A stretch of DNA of 64,000 bases from Zygaena filipendulae (taxonomy: Eukaryota > Arthropoda > Insecta > Lepidoptera > Zygaenidae): assembly GCA_907165275.2 (NCBI GenBank), contig OU015661.1:193501-257500 (forward strand), written 5' to 3'. Within the stretch, counting starts at the first letter, position 1. Each line of letters starts with the position of its first letter. Made by a program: the position numbers and the translations under genes. Below are positions 39,963-50,654 of the stretch, one piece after another. The notes beneath the pieces are model-generated. The model saw nothing but the letters and a program-made list of their open reading frames with translations, did no database searches and had not been told where the DNA came from.

Positions 39963-40310
39963 TTATGTTACTTCAAGCTAAGCTTGATTTACCTGCGGAA
40001 ACCGCGTGGTAATCCGTTCATTAGTTTCGAAGGTTAGCGTGAACGGACACGCAGATTCTACTCTTTTATTGTGTTGCCTTTATGTTGCTTCAAGCTGAGC
40101 TTGATTTACCCGTGAAGACCGCATGGTAAGCCGTTCATTAGTTTCGAAGGTTAGCGTGAACGAACACGTAGATTCTACTCTTTTATTGTGTTGCCTTTAT
40201 GTTGCTTCAAGCTAAGCTTGATTTACCTGCGAAAACCGCATGTTAATCCGTTCATTAGTTTCGAAGATTAGCATGTACGGACACGCAGATTCTAATCTAG
40301 ATAATAATTA
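39963..40310. repeat. Three 117-bp tandem repeats
   Basis: Units start at 39963, 40080 and 40197 with ttatgttgcttcaagctgag, followed by cttgatttacc, ccgttcattagtttcgaagg and acacgcagattctactcttt. About 90 percent alike by eye. No coding sense. Confidence 0.85.
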
Positions 40311-40319
40311 GATTCTAAT

Positions 40320-43285
40320 TAGTGTCGATAGATTACAAACAGACACTTCAATATTATTTAACTGCAAAAATGTAGGTAAAACAGAAAATTAATAACGCAG
40401 GAAAGTAATTTTATGGTGATTACTGAATCGATGGTTTAGTAAATCAGAGAAATAATACAATACCTAATACTAAAGAAAGGTATAGTTTAAAATTGAATAA
40501 GTACACTAAAACACGACATAGAAGACTAAATAAGTCCCGTGAAAAAAAAAAAAAATCTCTAAAATAAAGTATAAAATAGAGATACTACCAGGGTTTCTTA
40601 ACCTTTATAATTCATATGATCTGAATAGGGCGTCATCACCAATGTAGTCGTTGATTGACTAACATTCAATAAAGGTTATGATATATCCATTCGTTGTTTT
40701 AATGCATTGACCAAACGTCAATATCGAGGTTTAGAATGTAAACTTACAATAATCGTACATGTACTAGTATAGATTATTGAAAGCCGCAGGTAGGTACCGA
40801 AAAACGCGTGTCGAGTTAATCTTCGTTATTTCAGTCACCTATGTATTTTGAACTCATCTATTTTGTACTCCGAGCTGGTGGTTTTGTAGATAATTAACCG
40901 TAACCATGTTTGAGTAGGGATCAGTGTAGTATTATCGTTGGCGTTTCGCCAGAATTGAAGAAAAAGAAGAAAATATTGTCATTTTATGTGCAATAAAGGA
41001 TTAAATAGTAATAATATTAATAATGATATAGTATAACTTCAGTACACCACTTAGATTCACAACGAGGATTACTTAAACCAAAAAGGACCTACATAATAGT
41101 GGATTCCCTAATAGAGTAGTCTGAACTCTCTCAGTTTTTTTCTTTTTTAAAATCGCCCAGTGTTCCGTTTTCACTCAATGTGATAAAGGTATTAGAATGT
41201 TGTGTTGATGCAAAAGATATCATGTTAGTATCACTTTGCCGAGTCGGCAATGGAAGGCACACTCTTATAAACAATTAATTTGTCAATCATTATAACAGTA
41301 ATTTCCAGAATAAATCCAAGTATATTCTCATAGTGACAAGAACTAACAGTAAATTGATAATATATATCGTATACTTCAATTACCCATAATATGAATATTG
41401 TGGAGGACCAAGTAGACCCCCTGTCTAATAATCACCCTTTTAATATCCATGCTATTCTTCTTCGACTACAGCTCTGTTAGAGTATTGCGCTAAGGTGAAG
41501 AATATTTGTTTATCATGAAGAATGGTATGGTATTAGTATGGTGTTCAATAAATTACAAACAGAACGAAGAGAGTCCTAACCAATATTTAGTAAACTAGGT
41601 ACCTATCCTTGAAATATGACAAAATAAGTTATCGGCTTTAGCAATCTTCGACCATATTCCACAACTTTATAGAATATCATGGCATAGATATTAGGGATAA
41701 TGTTTTAGAGAAACTATTTAAGACAGTAAACAATACTAAAATAAATTCAAAGGACTTTGAGCTTACCCTAGTAAAACTTATCTTCGCAAAGTGTTAATTA
41801 TCCAAGATAGATAGATACACATCACACCAGTAAGTGACATTAAGATATGTTAAATAAACTGAATGAGACAAAGCCTTGTAATAATGTAATAGATAATACC
41901 AAATATAAAATATAAGAGTTGATCAGGGCTTAATTGCATCAGTATGATACCTTGTGTGTTTACGATTTACTAGCAAAATAACGTAGTTGCCCTGTTGAGC
42001 ACCCTGTATCTTGTAAGGGCCTCCCTTAGTGAAAAATTTATAGACATGAACGACTACATAATCTACGATGCCTCTTTGGATAAATCATGTCACTGGATTT
42101 CGTAGAAAATCGAAAATCGTAGTATCGTTAGATCTATCTTGACTATCAAAGATATTTTGTATAGCTGTTTTACGGCTAAAACGCATTCCGCTTAGCAGAA
42201 CGCGAACATAGTCATGTTATGTAACATTAGTAGAAACTAATAGTACTTACAAAGAAGCGTAGAAAAGTAGACTTAAGCAAACGGGTAACTTTGGACCTAT
42301 TTTCTTCGTAATGGTGAATTTTAGTAAAAAGAAAATACGTCTTCATTATTCAGTCTCATAAGACACAGAGAAAATAGTATGATAACTAGCGACCATGTAG
42401 GCGGTGTAGGCGCATTACGGTCGCAACGAAGCAATTACTCTAACTTTCCCGAAACTCCCCTTGCTGGCACCTCGAATGTATTTCCCACAATATTTCCAAA
42501 ACTGAAATTTTGAAACAGTGACTGGGTAGAAAAGTGACCGAACGGCGGCGTTCTACCTACATTCATTATGCCAGTAAATGTATTTGTGCACTATGGTCTT
42601 GTGCACGGGAGTCACCCGGCGATACTAGTTTTCATCCTAAACTGAGTTGTTGCCTCTTCTATCTATTCTGTGGTAAAAGGTTTGCGGTCAGAATTTAACA
42701 ACTCTGTCGAGTTATTGAATTGCAATAATAATCCCTTAATATCTGGGTCACCGAGCTTCGCTCGTTGTGTATAGCGCCATCTGTTTTTAAGTAGAAAACA
42801 AACACTCATATTTCATTGCCTGAAAACACGGATGAAGCGACGCTTTCAAAATGAAACCTAGCTAGATTGATTAATCGCCCCCGAAACCCCCGGCATACTA
42901 AATTTCATAAAAATTGTTGGAGCAGTAGTAACAGTAATAAAATTGAAGAGTTTGTTGTGAACAGATTCTTGAAGTAGGTACTTTTCACAAGTAGAACTAT
43001 TTAAGTTATTTAATTTACTGATAGCGTAAATTGAGGCAACGAGCCAATGAACTGGTTTATTTATTTATTTATTTGTTTAAGTACACAAAACAGATTGTAG
43101 TCATTACGATTTTTACTTATTGTAGTGTATTATTATATGTTCCGACCACAAACCAGAGATATGCATACCTAGAAAGACTAAAAATATCGAGCGAAGTACA
43201 AAGTAATATTTAAATTTATTTTGATATTTATGGATCTCAGAAAAATAGAACCACAATTAGCAAGTGCGACGGAGGTAGTCGTTGA
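40320..43285. other. Internal region of the LTR unit, middle part
   Basis: AT-rich non-coding sequence. 40795-40975 resembles 13320-13500 (aacacgcgtgtc, cttcgttatctcagtcac, tattttgaac). A Helitron-like piece lies near 42740-42935 (cgcccccgaaacccccggca, aatttcataaaaattgttgg). A TTTA tract is at 43056-43075. No gene. Confidence 0.4.
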
Positions 43286-43289
43286 TATT

Positions 43290-43905
43290 TTTTAAGTATA
43301 CCCTAAAATTACAATTAAAACGTCCACATCTGCACCTTTAGCGACGAGCTCATTATATTGGCGACACATCCGTACAACTGGATTGTAAAAAGATGTGTTG
43401 TTAGTGAATATCCGAAGTGAGAAGGTATTGGGACGTCGAGAGCGATAATTGGTGTTGAAATTTAAAAGTGATAGGATGTAAGGGCTACCGATCTGGTGGT
43501 GTATTATTTTATGTAGCAGGATCTGGTCTCTACCCTTGCGACGGGTTTCTAAAGAGATCATACCGAATCTGTTCAACCTGTCCCCGTACGTCTGAAGCGA
43601 TCTTGTGGAATTTTTATACCTGAAAGTAATTAACTTTAGACAGCGTTTTTGAACTCTTTCAATTCGGTCAATGTGCACCGTGTAGTAAGGAGACCATACA
43701 ACCGAGTTGTATTCGAGAGTACTTCTGACGAGGGTGCAGTAGAGATAAATGATGCTAGCGGGTCTTTTTTAAAACCTTTGGTGGATCTGGAGATGAAGCC
43801 CAACAGACTGAGGCTTCTATTAATTACATGATCATTATGGTATCTAAATGTAAGTTTTTCGTCAAATATTATACCTAAGTCTTTAGCTAACTGGTATTGC
43901 TTTGG
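43290..43905 (-). pseudogene. LINE reverse transcriptase C-terminal fragment inside the LTR unit
   Basis: On the minus strand the segments LAKDLGIIFDEKLTFRYHND, SLLGFISRSTKGF, RSTLEYNSVVWSPYY and VHIDRIERVQKRCLKLITFR follow in order across at least two frames, then YKNSTRSLQTYGDRLNRFGM. This is the post-catalytic region of a Jockey/CR1-type element. It is degraded. Confidence 0.7.
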
Positions 43906-43929
43906 AATTTTTCTTGTTGTTTATGGTCA

Positions 43930-44060
43930 GACCATGGAGCGAGCGTGCTGCCGATGGCTACCTGCTGACACCGCAGTGAGCGTGCTGCCTGAATGTGAAA
44001 TAATAAACCCCGGAGCGAGCGTGCGTCCATCGATCAGCATTGGAGCGAGCGCGCTACCTA
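43930..44060. repeat. Short GGAGCGAGCGTGC repeats
   Basis: ggagcgagcgtgctgcc, gtgagcgtgctgcc, ggagcgagcgtgcgtcc and ggagcgagcgcgctacc recur every 30-40 bp, leading into the 68-bp array. Confidence 0.6.
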
Positions 44061-44081
44061 TCGTGATGACAGGACGTTGGA

Positions 44082-44490
44082 GTGGGCAAACGGCAGGTTA
44101 CGACTTGGTGGTGCAAGATTGTGCTGAAAGAGTCAGACCGGGTCCCTCGGTGGGCAAACGGCAGGCTACATCTTGGTGGTGCAAGATTGTGCTGAAAGAG
44201 TCAGACCGTGTCCCTCGGTGGGCAAACGGCAGGCTACAACTTGGTGGTGCAAGAATGTGCCGAAAGAGTCAGACCGTGTCCCTCGGTGGGCAAACGGCAG
44301 GCTACAACTCGGTGGTGTAAGATTGTGCTGAAAGAGTCAGACCGTGTCCCTCGGTGGGCAAACGGTAGGCTACAATTTGATGGTGCCAGATTGGGCTTAG
44401 AGAGTTAGACCGTGTCCCTCGGTGGGCAAACGAGAGGCTCGGTGGTGTTGTGTAATATTGAATTAAATCCGATTGTGTCCCTCTGCAGGC
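44082..44490. repeat. 68-bp tandem repeat array
   Basis: Units start with gtgggcaaacggcaggctac at 44082, 44150, 44218, 44286, 44354 and 44422, exactly 68 bp apart. They continue aacttggtggtgcaagattg, tgctgaaagagtcagaccgt and gtccctcg. The last unit decays. It lies 660 bp before the right LTR. Confidence 0.92.
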
Positions 44491-45152
44491 AAACAAATTT
44501 GTGAAGAGGCGAGTCTGATGTATTCACATGATGGAAGAATCTACAAATGCTTACTTTGATGATCTTAGAACAGTTTAAATCAATAAATTGTTTATGAATG
44601 TAACAACAAAATATGTTTCAGTTAAGTATTATTCTGATGTTTATTTTGTATAGATTTCGTTTTGGATTATGTTTATTTTCAAATTGATTTGTACTTTTGT
44701 ACCGTTATTAATATTACTTTATTTAAAATGAAAATTTATTATATTGATAATTTTAATTTTGCTTCCAGAAATATTTACTTGCAAATATTCTATTTTCTTT
44801 TTAGATAGATATTTTGTTTTCTTTTCTTCAAATCATGAATTAAGTCAAAAAAAATATAAAATCTTGTATTAACACATACTTTAAGGCTATTTAATGTACT
44901 TAATTAATAATGTTGACATTTAGATATTGTCTTAGTCAACGGATAAATTTGTGTAATTTTGTTACCATTACAATGTTCCTAATAATGTTCTTCATAAAAT
45001 TACTACTTATTGGAGATGTTGTTTAAAAGAAATTAAGGTATTTGATTGTTTAGTTATAAATTTAATTCTTTGTATGGGGTCATACTTTACTGTAGAATGG
45101 CCGAGAGACATTTTTTTAGGAATGGGGACATTCCATTAACAGAATGGCCGTC

Positions 45153-45388
45153 TGTTAGCGATTCATATTTTGTATAAAGTCTAGAGGAGTGATGGCCACA
45201 TCACATCCCTCTTGACAGGTGACATAAAACGTCATGTGACGCGTATTTGGGGTGGAAGCCGTCAACGGTGAGTGAGATCGGCATTATCGTTTGTGGAATT
45301 GGCGCGAGGGCACGCACGCGCGCATTTACTTTGTGATACAGTAAATAAAACAGTTGCTTAATGTATTAATCGAGTATCATTTCTAACA
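45153..45388 (+). repeat. Right LTR (236 bp)
   Basis: Same sequence as 37736-37971 with no difference seen. It is preceded by ccattaacagaatggccgtc, which is not a good polypurine tract, and followed by CTAC (45389-45392). Confidence 0.88.
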
Positions 45389-45393
45389 CTACT

Positions 45394-45428
45394 CTCAGAC
45401 GAAATAAAGAGTTTTTATTTCGTCTGAG
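45394..45428. repeat. Perfect 15-bp hairpin just outside the LTR unit
   Basis: ctcagacgaaataaa, a loop gagtt, then tttatttcgtctgag. It overlaps no gene. Confidence 0.75.
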
Positions 45429-45519
45429 TACCTACCTACTTATATCAATGAAGAGGGTGCATTATAATTGCTGAAATCATAAGAATTATCTACCTACTTC
45501 CTTAAAACTGCCGGTCTTC

Positions 45520-45640
45520 CGCCTCGTCTGTCAATTTGTCTGTCTGTCACGTAAACTCAGAAACTACTGAACGGATTTTCATGCGGTTTTTACCAATAGA
45601 TAGAGTGACTCCAGAGGAAGGTGGTTCTCTTTTAAAACTC
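45520..45640 (-). mobile_element. Internal Helitron/SINE-like fragment
   Basis: ctgtctgtcacgtaaactca, gaaactactgaacggatttt and agatagagtgactccagagg form a common lepidopteran repeat segment. The ends are absent. Confidence 0.4.
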
Positions 45641-45672
45641 AAAAATTAATAAAAAGTCATAAATCTGTATCC

Positions 45673-45951
45673 TTGTATGCAAAGGCAAGTAAAGAAAAAA
45701 TAACTTTATTAGACGATTTAGAAATATGTACCAATAAATTACAAAATAGTAGGTTACAGCATGAAGCTGACACACAAAAACTACAATTAAAGATTCAGCA
45801 ACTTACAGACTCTTTAACATCCATCAATAAAAAATATGAAACTTCTCAACAGGTGATCAGGGAGTACTCTAATGCAGTGAAAAACCTTTTAAAACCATCA
45901 AACTGTAATATAGAACACATTAACTCAAAAGTTAATAATAATTCATTTTAG
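45673..45951 (+). CDS. LINE ORF1, N-terminal coiled-coil part
   Basis: 92 codons starting MYAKASKEKITLLDDLEICT. The heptad-like LQHEADTQKLQLKIQQLTDS predicts a coiled coil for trimerisation or RNA-particle assembly. The expected upstream part (often a PHD or zinc finger) is missing. The frame ends at TAG, while frame +2 is open from at least 45938 onward, so one small indel separates it from the next part. Confidence 0.65.
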   Translation: MYAKASKEKITLLDDLEICTNKLQNSRLQHEADTQKLQLKIQQLTDSLTSINKKYETSQQVIREYSNAVKNLLKPSNCNIEHINSKVNNNSF

Positions 45952-46012
45952 TTGTGTTTGCTCTAGTGATTCACAGCAGACGAGTGAACCCTCTTCCCTA
46001 CCTACTATTTCA

Positions 46013-46759
46013 ATGCAGGACGGCTGGAGTGCCTGTTCTCAGCAGTCTTTAAATTCTTTGCAAAAAACTATTATGTTCAGCGATGACATTGGGAGAAATA
46101 TGGGCTCAATACTAAACTCTCAATTCAAGGGACATTCTATTTTTAATAATTGTTCACCGTCAGCATGTTTTGATGTCATAATGAATAAAACATTAAAATG
46201 TAATCTCAAAGCTTACACAAATTTAATTATTTTTGTTCAAAATAGGGGAAATGTGGGCAAAAAAGACCTTATTAAATATTGTAATTATTTGTTAAGTTCC
46301 AACTTAAAAAAGGTAATTTTGTTTACATTCCCATACTGTAGGACGTTGCCAGAAGCAGAAAATAATATTAGATATAAGCTTAATGAATATCTTTACACTA
46401 TTTCTAAATACAAGGATAAGTTCCATATAATTGACACTAACACTTTTGTTAGTAATAAATATAATTATTTGACAAAAGGTAGTTATTACCTTTCTCATAG
46501 TTTTAAGCGACAGGTAGCAGTTGCGCTATCATATTATTTTGAAATCTTAGCCAAGAACTTGGCTAGTAATTATTCTGCTTCTATTGAGCAGTTACAAGAC
46601 ATTGGTAACAATGACATTATGAATATTAATAATTTTGACATACAATTAACAACTAACAATTTTGACATACAAAATGATATTTTATTGACATCTAATTCTG
46701 ACATACAATATGATGATAATTTATTGACATCACAATTAATTCAAAATAATTTAAATTAA
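46013..46759 (+). CDS. LINE ORF1, C-terminal esterase-like part
   Basis: 248 codons. FSDDIGRNMGSILN near the start, NLIIFVQNRGNVGKKDLIKY and a SHSFKRQVAVALSYYFEIL end resemble the SGNH/esterase-like ORF1 domain of CR1-type elements (GDS-type start altered to SDD). Sense continues upstream of the ATG in the same frame (SSDSQQTSEPSSLPTI). The C-terminal end is Asn/Ile-rich with a repeated NNFDIQ word. Confidence 0.65.
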   Translation: MQDGWSACSQQSLNSLQKTIMFSDDIGRNMGSILNSQFKGHSIFNNCSPSACFDVIMNKTLKCNLKAYTNLIIFVQNRGNVGKKDLIKYCNYLLSSNLKKVILFTFPYCRTLPEAENNIRYKLNEYLYTISKYKDKFHIIDTNTFVSNKYNYLTKGSYYLSHSFKRQVAVALSYYFEILAKNLASNYSASIEQLQDIGNNDIMNINNFDIQLTTNNFDIQNDILLTSNSDIQYDDNLLTSQLIQNNLN

Positions 46760-46776
46760 ATAATAAGACAATAGAG

Positions 46777-49707
46777 ATGACCTCTGGCACTAATCTAATT
46801 AAGTTATCTGACATGACAAATGATTATTATTGTTTGAAAGGGAGTCCAAAGAAAAAGCATACTTCAAATGTTCATTGTATTAACCTGGTGCATCAAAATA
46901 TATATTGTTTGACAGCAGGCAAGCAGCTGGAGCTGGAATTATTCATGAATTCGGAGAGTATTAGTATTATGTGTATTACAGAACACTGGTTAAGGGGGCA
47001 TCAGCTCATGTTTAATTTCAGTAATCACCGGGTTGGTAGCTCATTCTGCAGAGTGAATGCAATACATGGGGGGTCGTTAATTTTTATAAATAAAAACCTT
47101 AAATTTAAAGAAAGGAAGGATATTGTATCTCTCTCTGTAGAATGTGTAATTGAGCTTGCCTGTGTACAATTAGAGCAATTCATTGTTGTTTGTGTATATA
47201 GACCTCCTTCTGGCGATTACACTTATTTTTCAGAAATTATGGATGTTGTTTTATGTAAGTTAAGTAATACTGGTAAGAAGTTGTTTGTATGTGGAGATTT
47301 TAATATTAACATTCTAGAAAAAACATCCTTGTCTTGTAATATTCTAAATTTATTCAAATCTCACAATCTTTTAAATTTATTTATGGAGCCTACTAGGATA
47401 TGCACTACTACGTCAACCTGTTTGGATAATATTTATAGTGATGTAGTTCCCAAACACAAGAATATTATTAACAAATTAGACTCTGACCACTCCGGTCAGT
47501 TAATAAATTTTGAAATAATAAAAAACCATGTAACTAAAAGGAAAATTAATTATGTGCCGGTAACCACTGATCGCTTGGAGCGAATGCGGGCAGAATTGAT
47601 TAATAACTTATCTTTTACACAGTCAAACTCGGATCCTAATTCCTTATATAATTCTTTCTTTCAAACGTTTCACCGTCATTATAACTCAATATTTAGTTCC
47701 AAAGTGATCACAGTTACCAACAGTCCTGCCTTTAGCGAATGGGCAACAGTAGGAATACACAAAAGTAGGCAAGTGTTATATGGGTTATACTATGAAAGGC
47801 AGTTCAATCATAGTGAAGAGTTTAAAGAGTATGTAAAATCATATTCAAAAATTTTCAAAACAGTTTGCATGTTGTCTAAGTCCCATTTTATTAGTTCAAA
47901 GATCAAAAATAGTAATGATAAAGTTAAAGCCACTTGGAAAGTAATTAATGAAGAAACTGGTAAAGCTAAATCCGGTGACACTAACTTTAAGCTATGTGTT
48001 AATGGTAAAATCATTCAGTCAGATTTGGAAGTCGCGAATGAGTTTGAAAGCTTCTTCGCTAAAATACCCGTTTCTTTAACCAGCACTTTAGGCTCTTCTA
48101 CCCCCGTTGCAGAGTCACTTCTTAAGGAAAATGTTCCAGAATGTTCTAGTGAATTCAGTTTTAGCCATGTAAGTGTATATGATATCTTCAAGGTGTTTAA
48201 GACAATAAATCTTAAAAAAACAGCTGATCTGTGGGGGATCTCTGTTACTATTATAAGTTCATTAATTGATATTATTGCACTAGATTTAGTTGATATATTT
48301 AATAAATGTATAGACTGTGGTGTGTTTCCTGACCAAATGAAATATAGTAAAATAACACCATTGTTTAAAGCAGGTAGTACAACAGACCCTACTAACTTTA
48401 GACCAATTTCAGTACTACCCACATTTAGTAAAATATTTGAAAAGCTTATACTTAGTCAACTACTCACATACTTTAATAAAAACGACTTGCTGCATCATAA
48501 ACAGTTCGGTTTTACTCGTGGTCGCTCTACAACTGATGCAGGAATTAAATTAATCGAAAATATTTTTGAAGCCTGGGAGGAGTCACGTGATGCTTATGGA
48601 GTGTTTTGTGATTTATCCAAGGCCTTTGATTGTGTTGAGCATACAACTTTGGTCAGGAAACTATACTATTACGGAATACGAGGTGTAGCTTTGGATCTTC
48701 TTACTTCGTACTTGAGTGATAGGATCCAAAGGGTTGATGTCAACGGAAAACGATCACATGGTTCTGCCGTTGTAATGGGAGTACCCCAAGGATCTATATT
48801 AGGACCATTCCTGTTCCTTGTTTATATAAATGACTTACCTTATCTAGTGAGGGACAACCATGAGATAGTATTGTTTGCAGATGATACATCTTTAGTGTTT
48901 AAGGTTAATAGACAGCAATCGGCTGTAGACGATGTGAACAATGCTCTCTCCAAAATAGTACATTGGTTTAATGCTAATAACTTATTACTAAACCGTAATA
49001 AAACCAAATGTGTAAGATTTGTGACAAAAAATGTTAAACAAGTAAAAACCAGAGTACTGATCAATAATGAGGATTTGGAAATGGTCGATGAAACTGTCTT
49101 TCTAGGTATAACATTAGATGCAAAATTACAATGGGGCCCACATATAAAAAAGTTATCAGGTAGATTAAGCTCGGCGGCTTATGCTGTTAAGAAAATCCGT
49201 CACCTTACTGATATTAATACCGCGCGTTTAGTTTATTTTAGTTATTTCCACAGCATTATGTCATACGGCATACTGCTGTGGGGTAGTGCCGCGGATATCG
49301 AGTCTATATTTGTGTTGCAGAAGCGAGCTATTCGCGCAATCTATAAGTTAGGCCCTCGAGATTCACTAAGAGCTAAATTCAGCGAGTTTAAAATAATGAC
49401 TGTACATTCTCAGTACATATACGAGAATTTATTATATGTTCACAAAAATTTAGGCAACTTTAAGAAAAACAGTGATTTACATAATCTAAACTTAAGAAAT
49501 AAAGATAAACTCGCTGTGCCTAAGACTAGGCTCCATAAAATTTCTAAGTCATTTAAAGGACAATGTATACACTTTTACAACAAACTCCCAAACGATGTAA
49601 TTAATTTGTCAATTAATAAATTCAAGAAACTTATTAAACACAGATTATGCGATAAAGCATATTATAGTGTAGTAGACTATTTAAATGATACAGACGTTTG
49701 GGAATGA
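46777..49707 (+). CDS. LINE ORF2: endonuclease and reverse transcriptase, intact
   Basis: 976 codons without interruption. The apurinic-like endonuclease (about 35-260) shows ITEHWLRG, VVCVYRPPSGDY, VCGDFNINIL and the terminal LDSDHSGQ. The reverse transcriptase (about 490-770) shows FRPISVLPTFSKIFEKLI, HKQFGFTRGRSTTDA, CDLSKAFDCVEH, GVPQGSILGPFLF and the catalytic FADDTSLV. The C-terminal region has LGITLDAKLQWGPHI and LQKRAIRAIYKLG. The protein nicks target DNA and primes cDNA synthesis in place. All catalytic motifs are present, so it could still be functional if expressed. Confidence 0.93.
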   Translation: MTSGTNLIKLSDMTNDYYCLKGSPKKKHTSNVHCINLVHQNIYCLTAGKQLELELFMNSESISIMCITEHWLRGHQLMFNFSNHRVGSSFCRVNAIHGGSLIFINKNLKFKERKDIVSLSVECVIELACVQLEQFIVVCVYRPPSGDYTYFSEIMDVVLCKLSNTGKKLFVCGDFNINILEKTSLSCNILNLFKSHNLLNLFMEPTRICTTTSTCLDNIYSDVVPKHKNIINKLDSDHSGQLINFEIIKNHVTKRKINYVPVTTDRLERMRAELINNLSFTQSNSDPNSLYNSFFQTFHRHYNSIFSSKVITVTNSPAFSEWATVGIHKSRQVLYGLYYERQFNHSEEFKEYVKSYSKIFKTVCMLSKSHFISSKIKNSNDKVKATWKVINEETGKAKSGDTNFKLCVNGKIIQSDLEVANEFESFFAKIPVSLTSTLGSSTPVAESLLKENVPECSSEFSFSHVSVYDIFKVFKTINLKKTADLWGISVTIISSLIDIIALDLVDIFNKCIDCGVFPDQMKYSKITPLFKAGSTTDPTNFRPISVLPTFSKIFEKLILSQLLTYFNKNDLLHHKQFGFTRGRSTTDAGIKLIENIFEAWEESRDAYGVFCDLSKAFDCVEHTTLVRKLYYYGIRGVALDLLTSYLSDRIQRVDVNGKRSHGSAVVMGVPQGSILGPFLFLVYINDLPYLVRDNHEIVLFADDTSLVFKVNRQQSAVDDVNNALSKIVHWFNANNLLLNRNKTKCVRFVTKNVKQVKTRVLINNEDLEMVDETVFLGITLDAKLQWGPHIKKLSGRLSSAAYAVKKIRHLTDINTARLVYFSYFHSIMSYGILLWGSAADIESIFVLQKRAIRAIYKLGPRDSLRAKFSEFKIMTVHSQYIYENLLYVHKNLGNFKKNSDLHNLNLRNKDKLAVPKTRLHKISKSFKGQCIHFYNKLPNDVINLSINKFKKLIKHRLCDKAYYSVVDYLNDTDVWE

Positions 49708-50027
49708 ATTGCTCTATCCAATTCCTATTTTTTTGTTTTCCTAGTTTATAAGTATGATCATTAAAAGACAGCGCTGCTGAGTTTCTTGTCAGTTCTTCTC
49801 AGCAGAGGACGTATTCCGAACTGACGGTAATTTATAGTTCTAAGAACCTGCTGACGATTACAAGTGATTGTAAACAATCCTAAGTAATAAATAGCTTTTG
49901 AATTTTGAATTTTTGAATTTTTTGGTGGTAGATATAGTATGTCCTGGAAAAACCACGGGAGCGGGTGAAACCGCGAGGGACAGCCAGTAGGTATATACAT
50001 AATTATCTATACATATAATAGTACATT

Positions 50028-50640
50028 GTTATCCAAGGGGTGAAAGTAACTCATTTAGTGCCGAGACGGGGTTTGGCGCCCGAGCGTAGCGAGGGCGCCA
50101 ATAGTTCGAGGCACTAAATAAGTTACTTTCTCCCGAGGGTAACACTGTGCTTTTCATTACGAATGCAAGGAAAGTCAAAATAAAAATAGGAATTAGCTAA
50201 AGAAAAAATGAGTGAAGATCGGATAGTCGCTTGACACTTTCCCACCTATTTCTTTTTCTTTGGCCGGCTAGCTATTCAGCCAGTGTTTTTATTTACATTG
50301 TGGCGACCTAAAAAAAATATTTTCTTTAATTATTAAGTATTAATTTAAGAAAATAAAAAAATATAAATAGGAATTAGCTTAAGAAAAAGTGAGTGAATTT
50401 TATTTTAATTAATACCTACTTAAACTTTACGTTATTTCAATTTTACATCGCGCTGGCTGTATAGAAAGTTGAAACATGGTTCAATAGAAATGTGAAAATA
50501 GACCTAGTTTTTTTTAATAATTTGACAGTTGTCAGTTGAAAGCGATTCTCCCTAGGGCTGAAAAGGGCTACTTTCAACCCGCTTCTCAGGCAACTTCAGA
50601 CCTACTTTCCGAGCATGAGTAATGAAAAATGCTTTATTGT
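50028..50640. repeat. Nested fold-back repeat
   Basis: ttatccaaggggtgaaagta, actcatttagtgcc pairs with ggcactaaataagttacttt, ctcccgagggtaac (50028-50140). Around it, tgcttttcattacgaatgca (50150) is matched inverted by agcatgagtaatgaaaaatg (50612). The segment ggaattagcttaagaaaaa at 50190 and 50370 is a direct repeat. gcgcccgagcgtagcgaggg resembles the centre of 20689-20896. Confidence 0.55.
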
Positions 50641-50654
50641 TCTGAATGACTGGT

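Larger units (their letters stand above)
37736..45388 (+). mobile_element. LTR-bracketed 7.65-kb unit without gag/pol
   Basis: Identical 236-bp LTRs and a shared CTAC duplication mark this as one insertion. The internal 7.18 kb has no long frame, no protease, reverse transcriptase or integrase motif, and no convincing tRNA primer site after the left LTR (gttcagaagtgcggtaaaga). It contains a MITE remnant, a degraded LINE fragment, three 117-bp repeats and a 68-bp repeat array. The size and lack of coding fit a large retrotransposon derivative moved by another element's proteins. Two unrelated solo LTRs are less likely because neither alone is flanked by a duplication. Confidence 0.72.
45660..49925 (+). 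mobile_element. CR1/Jockey-type LINE, 5'-truncated, ORF2 intact
   Basis: A two-ORF non-LTR retrotransposon. ORF1 (coiled coil then esterase-like domain) is broken by one frame change near 45940. ORF2 is complete. The 3' untranslated region runs to a tail of TTGAATTTT repeats at 49898-49922 rather than plain poly-A, as in CR1-like families. It lies 270 bp from the right LTR of the neighbouring unit. Confidence 0.85.

Noticed and set aside
39963..44490. CRISPR array
   Set aside because: The 117-bp and 68-bp units are contiguous tandem repeats without spacers, in an animal genome.
44208..44496. Frames across the 68-bp array
   Set aside because: Translations of tandem repeats with shifting frames; no family features.
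37736..45388. Two independent solo LTRs
   Set aside because: Neither LTR alone has matching flanks, while the outer flanks of the pair share CTAC; kept only as a less likely alternative.
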